This document shows positions 55,691 through 64,000 of a DNA stretch of 64,000 bases, one piece after another (position 1 is the first letter of the stretch; every line of letters starts with the position of its first letter). The notes under the pieces are model-generated. The model was not told the DNA's origin. It did no database searches and saw nothing but the letters and a program-made list of their open reading frames with translations. The position numbers and the translations under genes are program-made. This DNA comes from Desulfuromonadales bacterium (lineage in GTDB: Bacteria; Desulfobacterota; Desulfuromonadia; Desulfuromonadales; BM103). The stretch is from the NCBI GenBank assembly GCA_030145205.1, contig JAQYVZ010000009.1:1-64000 (forward strand), given 5' to 3'.

Positions 55691-57529
55691 ATGAGCACAA
55701 CGCGACCCCAGGAAATACGACTGCACGGGCATCTCGACGATACCATCGAGTATTTTGCGATGGCCGTGGCTCGTGATGTTTACAGCCGTTATTTTTTCGA
55801 GACGGGTGAGACGTCGCTGCGGTTTTTTTCGCCCGGCAATGAATTTGTGCTGGAGGAGGCGCAAGCCAGGCACCGTGGCAACGGTGGCTCCTTCTGCGAA
55901 TACATGTTCGGCGTCGACCAGCCGTTGGCGGATCTTGCCAAGACCGACGCCCGCAACCGGCTGGTGCTTTACGGGGCCTTTTATCAGCAGACTGGTCACC
56001 TGGAGTTTACGGCGAAAACGGATGAAATTCAGAGCTATGAGCGCATCTTTTTTGATGGCAATGCCATCCATAACTACTTTTTCTTTCTGACCGGATCGGT
56101 CTCGGGAGGTTTGCAGGAACAGCAGGAATCTTTAGCGCGGTTGCTCGGCAAGACCCTTAAGCAGTCGCCTAATGTTGGTCTTGGGGACGATGCGGAGTTA
56201 ATGGAAGAGATCTATAGCCTGCTCGGGCATCGTAGCTCCTTCTACCTGGTCAAACTGGTCAACAAGAAGCACAAGCAGTATCACGATCTGTTCAGTGAAC
56301 TCTACACCACCTACAAGGCGATTCCGGATGAAGAGTTCCAGCAGTTGCAGCAGTTGGCCGAAACGCTGCAGATCGACAAGTACCAGCAGGAGCGCATCCG
56401 GATTGACGTCATGTACAAGCATCCGGACAACCAGCGGATTGTCGATGAATACAAGAACATCCTGATCGAATGCAATCGCAAGGGCACCATCAACCAGCTG
56501 GAAAATGCTCGTCTGACCCGCTTGAAGACCCTTTCGGTGCGGAACAAAATCCCGTCAGCACTCTTCTATACGCTGGACGAATTACTCAAACATGACAAGT
56601 TGGTCGATCTGGACGAGCAGGATTATCTGGCTGAGACCCGGCAGGTTCTCGAGGGGATTTTCTTTGCCGAAGCCATGATTGACGTCAGCATCACCGCAGA
56701 GGATATGGGCGTGCTGCTGCACGCCAAGCGCCAGGCGAGTGAGAACCGCGACCATACCTTTGAACATATCCTGCTGGAAACCGGCAAGGCTTGTGATGAG
56801 ACGATTCACGAAGGGGGGGACATCTCTCTGCTGGAGAACTTCTCGTACATCGTCACCTTCTTTGATCGCTACGACAACACCTCGGCGGTGATCAACGAAC
56901 TGGCTTTTATGGAAAACTCCCGTTTTGCAGAGGAGCAGGTGCGCAGCCTGCTCGGCAGCAAGAAGGCTTTCTGCGAGCTGGGCCGGGATCTCTGGACCGA
57001 CCTGTTTTTCCTGCCGATTTTTGAAAACAAGTACCTGGGGCAGTTCGGCCGCAAAAAGATTATCAGCCTCGAGAATGGCCTGAAGATGATTGAAGACGGT
57101 CGCCTCACAGTGGATGCCCTGCTGGTGCAAATCCGGGGGGTCGGGCAGGAGGAGCGTCTTTACGGAATCCTGCTTTCGCATGTAAAAGAGCGGATTCGCA
57201 ATTTCTATTCGCGCTACAATACCCGCGCTGAGCAGGATGAACTGCTGGCCGAGGTCTCCGAAGAGCTGCACAACAAGAAAGTTTATGATGGCGAGATCCC
57301 GGCCGCCCTGTTCCGCAATGTTGTCGTCAACATCAAGAAAGAGGCGGTCTACCTGCACAACCTCCTGCCCGGCATTATTGCCGAACGTGATGTCGCACTG
57401 CGCGAGGACTTCCTTGACAACAGCGGCCTCGATCGGTTCTATGTGGAGGAGCTTGAACGGGAGTACTTTGAACTGAACAACCTTGACATGGACAACCTCT
57501 ACCAGATTCGTAAAGGCTATGCCGATTGA
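55691..57529 (+). CDS. Large conserved protein of unknown function (TIGR04442-like)
   Basis: A 612-residue soluble, charged, mostly helical protein with no signal peptide or membrane helix. I recognise the general pattern of a Desulfuromonadia-restricted conserved family (TIGR04442) from memory, without proof. Notable segments are FFETGETSLRFFSPGNEFVL near the start and a Leu/Glu/Lys-rich helical middle and end. The frame opens at a GTG (55673), but the ATG at 55691 has the better spacing to AAGAG and I use it. It lies 19 bases after the MBL gene and 30 before fusA, so it belongs to the same run. Confidence 0.7.
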   Translation: MSTTRPQEIRLHGHLDDTIEYFAMAVARDVYSRYFFETGETSLRFFSPGNEFVLEEAQARHRGNGGSFCEYMFGVDQPLADLAKTDARNRLVLYGAFYQQTGHLEFTAKTDEIQSYERIFFDGNAIHNYFFFLTGSVSGGLQEQQESLARLLGKTLKQSPNVGLGDDAELMEEIYSLLGHRSSFYLVKLVNKKHKQYHDLFSELYTTYKAIPDEEFQQLQQLAETLQIDKYQQERIRIDVMYKHPDNQRIVDEYKNILIECNRKGTINQLENARLTRLKTLSVRNKIPSALFYTLDELLKHDKLVDLDEQDYLAETRQVLEGIFFAEAMIDVSITAEDMGVLLHAKRQASENRDHTFEHILLETGKACDETIHEGGDISLLENFSYIVTFFDRYDNTSAVINELAFMENSRFAEEQVRSLLGSKKAFCELGRDLWTDLFFLPIFENKYLGQFGRKKIISLENGLKMIEDGRLTVDALLVQIRGVGQEERLYGILLSHVKERIRNFYSRYNTRAEQDELLAEVSEELHNKKVYDGEIPAALFRNVVVNIKKEAVYLHNLLPGIIAERDVALREDFLDNSGLDRFYVEELEREYFELNNLDMDNLYQIRKGYAD

Positions 57530-57559
57530 TGCGGCGGCCCCTGCTCTTGTACTGTCATT

Positions 57560-59632
57560 ATGAAATCCTCCAGCCTCAACAAGATACGCAACATCGGCAT
57601 CATCTCGCACATCGATGCGGGCAAGACGACCGTTTCCGAACGCTTCCTCTATTACACGGGTGAAATTCACAAACTGGGCGAAGTCCATGACGGTCTGGCG
57701 ACCATGGACTGGATGGAGCAGGAGCAGGAGCGGGGGATTACGATTACCGCGACCAGCACCACCTGCTTCTGGAAAGACCTCTGGATCAACCTGATTGATA
57801 CGCCCGGACACATCGACTTTACCATCGAGGTGGAACGCTCGTTGCGGGTTCTGGATGGTGCTGTGGCAATTTTCAGTGCGGTGGAAGGCGTTCAGCCGCA
57901 GAGCGAATCGGTATGGCGTCAGGCGAATCGTTATCAGGTCCCGCGGATCTGCCTGATCAACAAGATGGACCGGATCGGTGCGGATCACCAGGCTGTGTTG
58001 ACACAGATGACGGAGCGTCTTGACGCGCGCCCGGTGTTGATGCAACTGCCTGTCGGTGAAGAGAGTGACTTCGTCGGCGTTATCGATCTGGTGGCGATGC
58101 AGCAACAGCTCTTCTCTGAAACAGATCTGGGCGCAACCGTTGAGACGACCGAGATTCCGGTGGAGTTGCAGCCGGAGGCCAAGGCGGCTCGGGACGTGCT
58201 GGTCGAGGCGGCCGCCGACTGGGACGATGAGCTGCTGGACAATTTTCTCGAAGGGCGGGAAATTGTCGCTGAGCGACTGCTCAAGGCCTTGCGACGTGCT
58301 GTTCTGGCTTGTGCCCTTTCCCCGGTTTACCTTGGTTCCGCTCTGCGCAACAAGGGGATTCAGCCGGTGCTTGATGCAGTCGGCAGTCTTCTGCCCTCTC
58401 CGTTGGATATCCCGCCGGTGCCGGCGCACCATCCGGAGAGCGGACATGCTGAAGAGCTTCGCTGTGACCCGACTGGTCCTCTCTGCGCTTTGGCCTTCAA
58501 GGTCCTCTCTGATGATGGCCGTAAACTGACTTATCTCAGGATTTATTCCGGCAGCCTGAAGGCGGGGGCGGTGATTTACAATTCAACCCGCGGTTGCCAG
58601 GAGCGTGTCGCCAGACTGTTTCGGATGCACTCCCATAAGCGAGAGCGGCTCGATCTGGCACAGGCTGGTGATATTGTCGCCGCGACCGGTTTGAAGGAGG
58701 CGCTGACGGGCGACGCGCTGTGTGCTCCGGAGCACCTGCTGATGCTGGAAGGTTTGCAGGTTGCCGAGCCGGTGGTGTCGCTGGCTGTCGAACCGAAGCG
58801 GATCCAGGATCGTGACAAGCTGGGGCTCTCCCTGGAGAAGCTGCAGTGGGAAGACCCGACTTTCCGTGTCCGGGAAGATGAAGACACCGGCCAGACCATT
58901 CTGACCGGAATGGGCGAGTTGCACCTGGATGTGGTGATGACCCGGCTTGATCGCGAGTTTGGAATTGCTGTCAATGCCGGTCAGCCGCAGGTCGTTTACC
59001 GTGAAACAGTGACGAAGCCGGTGGCTCACCAGGAAGTGTTCGAGCGCGAACTGGACGGCAAGATGCACCGGGGAGATGTCACCCTCCGATTGACTCCGTT
59101 GAAGCGGGGTGCCGGTATGCACTTTGTTCTGCCGAAAGACGCCGAAACGACGCTTCCGGAGGAAATCTGTCTGGCGCTGCAGGAAACCTTGCAGCAGATA
59201 AGCCAGTCCGGAGCGCTGATTGGCTATCCGCTGGTCGATATCGAGATTGCGGTTGAACGGCTGCCCTATGATGCCGGCACGACCTCAGTGCTGGGGATCC
59301 GGGCCGCGGTGCAAAAGGGGATGATGGAGGCAATTCGGGCGGCTCGACCGACGCTGCTCGAGCCGGTTATGGGGCTGGAGATCACCGTGCCGAATGAGTC
59401 TTCAGGGAAGGTTCTCGGCAGCTTGCAGCAGAAGCGTGGTCGGGTTGATGGTCATGAGGCGCAGGGTGTGGTGGATGTCATTCGGGCCAGTGTGCCTCTG
59501 TCGGAGATGTTTGGTTACATGACCGAGTTGCGCAGCGCCACCCAGGGGCGTGGAACCTTCACAATGGAGTTCAGTCATTACGATCTGGCGCCTGCTTCTG
59601 CTCTGGAGCGATTTGGGTTCTCGCAGAAATAA
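57560..59632 (+). CDS. fusA: Elongation factor G (paralogue-type)
   Basis: A 690-residue translational GTPase. G1 is [11 protein letters not shown] at about 18-28, G3 DTPGHIDF at about 83-90, G4 NKMD near 137, followed by domains [23 protein letters not shown] is the domain III-V hallmark. It is not in a str operon (no rpsL, rpsG or tuf here), which suggests a second EF-G copy of the kind many delta-proteobacteria have. Whether it drives translocation or a special recycling function is unproven. A terminator follows directly. Confidence 0.9.
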   Translation: MKSSSLNKIRNIGIISHIDAGKTTVSERFLYYTGEIHKLGEVHDGLATMDWMEQEQERGITITATSTTCFWKDLWINLIDTPGHIDFTIEVERSLRVLDGAVAIFSAVEGVQPQSESVWRQANRYQVPRICLINKMDRIGADHQAVLTQMTERLDARPVLMQLPVGEESDFVGVIDLVAMQQQLFSETDLGATVETTEIPVELQPEAKAARDVLVEAAADWDDELLDNFLEGREIVAERLLKALRRAVLACALSPVYLGSALRNKGIQPVLDAVGSLLPSPLDIPPVPAHHPESGHAEELRCDPTGPLCALAFKVLSDDGRKLTYLRIYSGSLKAGAVIYNSTRGCQERVARLFRMHSHKRERLDLAQAGDIVAATGLKEALTGDALCAPEHLLMLEGLQVAEPVVSLAVEPKRIQDRDKLGLSLEKLQWEDPTFRVREDEDTGQTILTGMGELHLDVVMTRLDREFGIAVNAGQPQVVYRETVTKPVAHQEVFERELDGKMHRGDVTLRLTPLKRGAGMHFVLPKDAETTLPEEICLALQETLQQISQSGALIGYPLVDIEIAVERLPYDAGTTSVLGIRAAVQKGMMEAIRAARPTLLEPVMGLEITVPNESSGKVLGSLQQKRGRVDGHEAQGVVDVIRASVPLSEMFGYMTELRSATQGRGTFTMEFSHYDLAPASALERFGFSQK

Positions 59633-59640
59633 CGACTTCT

Positions 59641-59668
59641 GGCCTCGCTTCTGGTGAGGCCTTTTTTT
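59641..59668 (+). terminator. fusA terminator
   Basis: GGCCTC (59641-59646) pairs with GAGGCC (59656-59661), followed by seven T residues. Confidence 0.85.
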
Positions 59669-59699
59669 ATACTCCCTGGAGACTTCACGCTAAACTCTA

Positions 59700-60022
59700 G
59701 TGAGGAATGGTTCAGCTTTCTAACCGGGGTTTCGCCCCCGGACGACGACCGACCTTTTACTCGTCTAAAAGGTCGGGCCAAAAGGACGCCCGACATCACC
59801 ACCCGCCATAGCGCTTTGCGCGACGGTGGGTTCCCTCCACTGCGCAGACGTTTTTGGGCCGTACAAAAACTCGCTGCGCTCAGACAGTTTGTCCGACTTT
59901 ATCCCAAAACATCCACTCCGTTCCGGTGGCGCTGTACGGGAGAGCGGGACAGACACGCTTCACCCAGAAACTTGGATTAACTCCCTCTCCCCTGGCGGGA
60001 GAGGGTTGGGGTGAGGGGACCC
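59700..60022. repeat. Composite non-coding repeat region between fusA and the phosphatase gene
   Basis: No gene in these about 320 bases. Visible parts: a stem-loop CGACCTTTTA/TAAAAGGTCG at about 59749-59774; a stretch (TTTTTGGGCCGTACAAAAAC to TGGCGCTGTACGGGAGAGCG) with short opposed motifs; and at 59981-60020 a copy of the C-rich intergenic repeat family (copy 5). The texture resembles the insertion at 319-440 near the tRNAs. It separates the convergent fusA and phosphatase genes. Confidence 0.6.
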
Positions 60023-60102
60023 TAGTCAGAAATAAAAGCAGAAAGAGGGTGGGAAGGCCTAGGTCCCTGCAGGGCGTTTGTGGGGTTTGGGAATCTTCCC
60101 TT

Positions 60103-61284
60103 TCAACCTGAAAACCGGATGCCGATCAGAGTGATGTCATCCAGCGGTTCTCGGTTGTCGCCGAAAGCGTGCAGGCACTTGACCGTGTGCTCCATGGTTC
60201 CCTCCAGGCCATCGGGGTGCGGTGATTGCAGGCACTCTTCGAGGCGCTCGGGTCCGAAGGCTTCCCCGTTTGACAGGCCATGTTCAGTGACGCCGTCGGT
60301 GTAGAGGAACAACCTGTCGCCGGCTCTCATCTGAATCTCCCCCTCCTCAAAAGCAACCAGATTGCCGAGTCCGATGATGGTTCCGCCGCATTCCAGGCGC
60401 TCGATCTTCCCGCTGCTGCGGACCAGGATTGGGGCCGGGTGTCCGGCGCTGCAATAACGGACTGCGCCACTGGCTTCGTCAATCAGCAGGTAAATCAGGG
60501 TGAAGAACTCCTCGAAGCGTTCGAAGGGGTATTCCCGCTCCAGGTCAGCCATCACTGCGGCCGGTGTATGGATGGTGTAGTAGGGTGGTGTGTCCACCTG
60601 GCGTTTCGGAATATGTCCGGTATGGGGTGACAGGCTTTGCTGGATGGCCACCGAGACCATGGCCGACGAGATGCCGTGACCGCTGACGTCGACGAGATAG
60701 GTCATGATGGTCTTCTCGTCGAGATGGGCGACATTGAACAGGTCGCCGCCGACTTTTCTTGATGGCATAAAACGCCAGGCGTAAGAGAGCTTTTGGTAGT
60801 CGGGGTACTGCTCAGGTATCAGGCGACGCTGGATTTCGGCAGCCGACTGCAACGCTTCCTGCAATTCCTCCTGCTGGTGTCTGGCGCGCTGTTGGACCTC
60901 TGCATATTGGCGGGTGAGCCGGCGGATTGTCTGCAAGGTGTTGATCCTGGCGGTAATTTCTGCGGGGTTCCACGGGTCGAACAGCCACTCTGCGGCGGGT
61001 TTCAGGCGGTCGAGTCGTGACCGGTCCGTTCCGTCTGTCGAGTGGTAGGCCAGGCAGGCGGCTGCTTGCGCCTGACAGTGGCTGACGAACGTCTCCCAAA
61101 GAGACTCGGGATGCTTGTCGAAGCTCGCCAGGTCGACGATGTAGACGGCGGGGGGCGGGTTGTGTTGAGGCAGCAGGGCGTCCGGTGCGGCGAAGGTCAC
61201 CCGGTATTCGCTACCGGCCAGGTAGCGGCGCAATGTCTCAAGGGTGTCGTTCGGCTCGGTAATCAGGTGTACGCCAGAATGCAT
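60103..61284 (-). CDS. PP2C/SpoIIE-type serine phosphatase with degenerate receiver
   Basis: A 393-residue protein. The first about 115 residues look like a receiver fold (HLITEPNDTLETLRRYLAG, then AVYIVDLASFDKHPESLWET with a possible D51), but the double-acid pocket is incomplete. A coiled coil at about 120-155 links to the phosphatase domain: metal ligands in KVGGDLFNV at about 175-183, VDVSGHGISS near 199, CSAGHPAPI near 274 and FLYTDGVTE near 320. Such RsbU-like enzymes act on anti-sigma antagonists. It is divergent from the sigma-54 activator gene. Confidence 0.85.
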   Translation of the reverse strand: MHSGVHLITEPNDTLETLRRYLAGSEYRVTFAAPDALLPQHNPPPAVYIVDLASFDKHPESLWETFVSHCQAQAAACLAYHSTDGTDRSRLDRLKPAAEWLFDPWNPAEITARINTLQTIRRLTRQYAEVQQRARHQQEELQEALQSAAEIQRRLIPEQYPDYQKLSYAWRFMPSRKVGGDLFNVAHLDEKTIMTYLVDVSGHGISSAMVSVAIQQSLSPHTGHIPKRQVDTPPYYTIHTPAAVMADLEREYPFERFEEFFTLIYLLIDEASGAVRYCSAGHPAPILVRSSGKIERLECGGTIIGLGNLVAFEEGEIQMRAGDRLFLYTDGVTEHGLSNGEAFGPERLEECLQSPHPDGLEGTMEHTVKCLHAFGDNREPLDDITLIGIRFSG

Positions 61285-61455
61285 GGGAACTCCTTATGGG
61301 AGTTATTAAGTCAAGTATCCCTTAAAATGACTGTAGACGCAACCGGCAGGGGTGTGAGATGGCTTTACTTGGTGGAGCGAGTGGCTTAAGATGTGTTCTT
61401 TGTGTAGAAAAAGTACACGGCGGGGTGTTCCCCCTGTGATGGAGGATACGGAATC
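61285..61455. other. Divergent intergenic region, phosphatase / sigma-54 activator
   Basis: Holds both 5' ends. An imperfect palindrome GTGTA-GAAAAAG-TACAC at about 61402-61418 and a GGGG-TGTT-CCCC stem at about 61424-61435 precede the activator gene. No -24/-12 sigma-54 promoter with correct spacing was found. Confidence 0.4.
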
Positions 61456-64000
61456 ATGACCTACGACCCATTGACGACCGATGCTCAGGTCACCAAGATT
61501 CGTCATTTCGGCAAGGAGAACCTGGCGGATATTCTGCACTGTATCGGTGAAGCGGTCCCCTTGCTGACCGGCCAGCCACGTTGCCGTCTTTACCTCGAGG
61601 ATCTGACCAGCGGTACGCTCGTCTGCAGCCTGGCGACAGGCAATGTCGGTTCCCAGGTTCGGAGCCGGCCCTTTCCCTTGAACGGGCCGGATTTCGTGGT
61701 CTCACGGGTGTACATCGAGCGGCAGGAGGTCGAAATTGACTCCGTCCAGGCCCTGCCGGAGGCTGTGCGGAAAATCGCTGCCGAGTTCGATCTGCAGGCA
61801 ACCTTCCAAATTCCACTGCTGCACGCCGGGCGCTCCATCGGTGTCCTCTGTATCGACAGTGAGCGGATCGGAGAGCTGCCCGGATTGAGCGAACGGAAGC
61901 GGCTCAGAGAGTTTTTGTCCCAGATCATATCGATTCTCAACAAGGCGCGTAAGCATCATCAGCAGATGGTTCTGGCGCGGCAGGTCGATGAGGCGCGCAA
62001 GACGGCGGCTGCCGGGACCATGATGAAATCGGCTGTTCGATTGATTGACAAACTGGCCCTGGCGTCTGTGCTGGTGCCTGTTGACGCGATGGCGGATGGG
62101 CAGAGCCAGGGGTTGGCTATTCTTGCGGCCCACTCGCAGGACCCGGCGATGCAGGCATTGTATAAGCGGGAGAGCGTGGTCGACTTACGGGAAGGCAGTT
62201 CTTTGCTGTCGCGCTATATCAACCCGGAGGGAGTGATCGTCGATGACCGGTTGCTCATACCGCTTTCCTTACCTGATTTGTCTGCCATGAATCTTCAGAA
62301 AAAATACCTGACGGAGCAGATCGGCCTGCATTCCCTGTACATAGTGCCTCGTTACGACCGGCGTACCCGCCGGATCACCTGCCTAGTTAATTATTACACC
62401 CGGGAGGCACATCGGTTTACCGCTTTTGAGCAGGGTTTGCTCGAATCTCATGCTGAAATGGCCGAGCGGGTTGTGCAGAAAATCGGTGACGAACATATGG
62501 AGATCCAGGTCCTGTCGGAGATCAACGACCTGTTACAGGAAGGCTTTGAAGGCTCCCGTTCCATGCTTAACCGGGTGCTCGCCAAAGCGACGGAGCTGAT
62601 CGGTGCTGACACCGGCAGTATCGCTCTGGTCCAGGAGCGCAACGGTGAGTTGCTGTTGCTTGTCGAAGAAGCGGACGGTTCCCTGGTCGGCGCGAAAAGC
62701 AAGGACTGGCTGAAACAGAATATTCCGCCGCTGCGGGTCGGCGGAGCGGAACTGGCGCCGCAAGAACGTAGTCTGACCGGTTTTGCCGCGCACCAGCTGC
62801 AGCCGAAGATTGTCGCCGATACGCTGCAAGAACAACTGGACGGAGGGTTCTATCTCCAGCTTACGGAAGGGATTCGTAGTGAAATTGCGGTTCCTGTCAC
62901 CCTTGAGGATCAGGCTCTTGCGGTGATCTGCCTGAACAGTCTTGCCCCCAATTTTTTCACAGAAGAGCATCAGCGGATTCTTGAGATTATTGTCCAAATG
63001 ATCGCCCGGCATCTGGCGAGGCTGCTGCAGATCGAGCGGCTGACATCGGAGATTCAGCAGCTGCGCAGCGATGTCTCCTATCGCGATCCGAAGATTTCGT
63101 CATATCGTCTGGGCAATCTGATCGGCAATTCTCCCGGGGCACGCGAGGTCGTTGCGACTATTGAAGCCGTCGCCCCACCTCTGTACAACCGGCTGGCCCG
63201 GTGGCGGCAGATGGACCTGCGTGAAGCCAGCTTCGGATTGCCGACGGTCCTGATTACCGGGGAAACCGGCAGCGGCAAGGAGTTCCTCTTTAACAATCTC
63301 TACTCGCGCCTGAATGAAATGTTTCAACAGGAAGATGATGCGTCTAGGCCGTTGCCGGTCACCAAGAGCAATATCGCGGCCTACAGCGGCGAGTTGACCT
63401 ACTCAGAACTGTTCGGGCACAAGCGTGGTGCTTTTACCGGGGCACATGCGGACCGGCGCGGCATTCTCGAAGAGGCGAACGGCGGTATCGTGTTCCTGGA
63501 CGAGATTGGGGATGCCGACCAGAAAACCCAGGTGCAGCTGCTGCGCTTTCTGGACAACGGCAGTTTTGTGCGTCTGGGTGAGAATCGAACCCGCTATGCC
63601 CGGGTGCTGCTGGTGGCAGCGACCAATCGCGATCTGCGTCAACTGATTGCGGCGGGGCAGTTTCGCGAAGACCTGTTCCACCGCTTGTCTGAGCTGACTA
63701 TTGACGTTCCCAGTCTGAACGAGCGGCGCGAAGATATCCCCGATCTGGCGATCCATCTGCTGGGGCAGCTGCATCGCCTCTATTGCCACCGAAGCGAGTC
63801 TCCCCAGGATGTCCCCGGCATCGATCCTCAGGCGCTGGCGCTGTTAGCGGGGCATCGTTACAGCGGCAATATCCGGGAGTTGCGGTCCCTGCTGTTGCGG
63901 GCACTGTTGTTCCGAACCGGCCAGGTGATTACACCGCGGGAGATCGAAAAGGCTATGGGGAAGAGCACCTCCCGTCAGGAGACGTTGCCGGTTGGGGGGG
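61456..64000 (+). CDS. GAF-domain sigma-54-dependent activator (runs off the window)
   Basis: 848 codons are visible and the gene continues past the edge. The ATG at 61456 has GGAGG ten bases upstream. The N-terminal about 550 residues contain at least two GAF-like domains (for example FQIPLLHAGRSIGVLCIDSE at about 117 and IAVPVTLEDQALAVICLNS near 478) and no receiver. The AAA+ domain has Walker A GETGSGKE at 602-609, the sigma-54 contact loop GAFTGA at 658-663 and Walker B VFLDEIGD at 679-686. A DNA-binding domain would lie beyond the edge. The protein should switch on a sigma-54 regulon in response to a small ligand or redox cue. Confidence 0.88.
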   Translation, partial: MTYDPLTTDAQVTKIRHFGKENLADILHCIGEAVPLLTGQPRCRLYLEDLTSGTLVCSLATGNVGSQVRSRPFPLNGPDFVVSRVYIERQEVEIDSVQALPEAVRKIAAEFDLQATFQIPLLHAGRSIGVLCIDSERIGELPGLSERKRLREFLSQIISILNKARKHHQQMVLARQVDEARKTAAAGTMMKSAVRLIDKLALASVLVPVDAMADGQSQGLAILAAHSQDPAMQALYKRESVVDLREGSSLLSRYINPEGVIVDDRLLIPLSLPDLSAMNLQKKYLTEQIGLHSLYIVPRYDRRTRRITCLVNYYTREAHRFTAFEQGLLESHAEMAERVVQKIGDEHMEIQVLSEINDLLQEGFEGSRSMLNRVLAKATELIGADTGSIALVQERNGELLLLVEEADGSLVGAKSKDWLKQNIPPLRVGGAELAPQERSLTGFAAHQLQPKIVADTLQEQLDGGFYLQLTEGIRSEIAVPVTLEDQALAVICLNSLAPNFFTEEHQRILEIIVQMIARHLARLLQIERLTSEIQQLRSDVSYRDPKISSYRLGNLIGNSPGAREVVATIEAVAPPLYNRLARWRQMDLREASFGLPTVLITGETGSGKEFLFNNLYSRLNEMFQQEDDASRPLPVTKSNIAAYSGELTYSELFGHKRGAFTGAHADRRGILEEANGGIVFLDEIGDADQKTQVQLLRFLDNGSFVRLGENRTRYARVLLVAATNRDLRQLIAAGQFREDLFHRLSELTIDVPSLNERREDIPDLAIHLLGQLHRLYCHRSESPQDVPGIDPQALALLAGHRYSGNIRELRSLLLRALLFRTGQVITPREIEKAMGKSTSRQETLPVGG

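Noticed and set aside
56582-58447. Open frame of 621 codons on the minus strand
   Set aside because: It lies antisense to the uncharacterised protein and fusA genes, both of which have clear starts and family motifs. The antisense product has no family likeness; long shadow frames are common at this GC content.

Overview
The window reads as chromosomal DNA of a GC-rich delta-proteobacterial anaerobe, most likely Desulfuromonadales (Desulfuromonas/Geobacter/Pelobacter relatives). The grounds are a serA-hisZ-purA operon, a long HisZ with no HisG beside it, a small secreted c-type cytochrome, PilZ and HD-GYP signalling proteins, type IV minor pilins with a PilY1, a sigma-54 activator and a second-type EF-G. 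This placement is inference from gene content and order; no 16S gene is present. No intact transposon, prophage or CRISPR array was seen.

Layout. 1-600: tRNA-Arg(ACG), tRNA-Ser(GCT) and tRNA-Ser(TGA) on the minus strand, with a duplicated 3' end of tRNA-Ser(TGA). 600-6.4 kb: serS, an HD phosphohydrolase, a 584-bp element bounded by long inverted repeats, an EamA transporter, fumC and a TrmH-type RNA methylase. 6.4-11.9 kb: a minus-strand run U32 peptidase - rnd - DUF2007 protein, then an LCIB-like (beta-carbonic-anhydrase-fold) protein. 11.9-16.2 kb: a tightly overlapping minor-pilin operon pilV-pilW-pilX-pilY1-fimT. 16.4-20.5 kb: radC and a miaA - glycosyltransferase - PilZ - cytochrome - small protein operon. 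20.6-28.4 kb: pcnB, then P-type ATPase - moxR - DUF58 - transglutaminase. 28.7-32.2 kb: folK, fructose-6-phosphate aldolase, small proteins, sixA.

32.3-41.4 kb is the most distinctive block: an outer-membrane DUF1302 barrel, a periplasmic DUF1329 (LolA-like) protein, a Ycf48-type beta-propeller, an MMPL/RND transporter and a long-chain acyl-CoA synthetase. I infer a dedicated envelope system moving a hydrophobic acyl-type compound across the periplasm and coupling it to CoA activation. A strong terminator inside the block and an AT-rich palindrome in front of it suggest layered control.

41.4-64 kb: a PhnA-type zinc-ribbon protein, an HD-GYP protein with a CheY-like partner, tRNA-Glu and tRNA-Lys with a near-consensus promoter and a 17-bp-stem terminator, the serA-hisZ-purA operon, pepA, a TPR protein, a PstS-like binding protein followed by a chemoreceptor, an MBL-fold hydrolase and a large uncharacterised protein, fusA, and a divergent pair made of a PP2C/SpoIIE phosphatase and a GAF-sigma54 activator that runs off the window.

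Interspersed non-coding repeats are frequent: a C-rich palindromic family occurs at five loci, and three larger inverted or composite elements fill the remaining long gaps.
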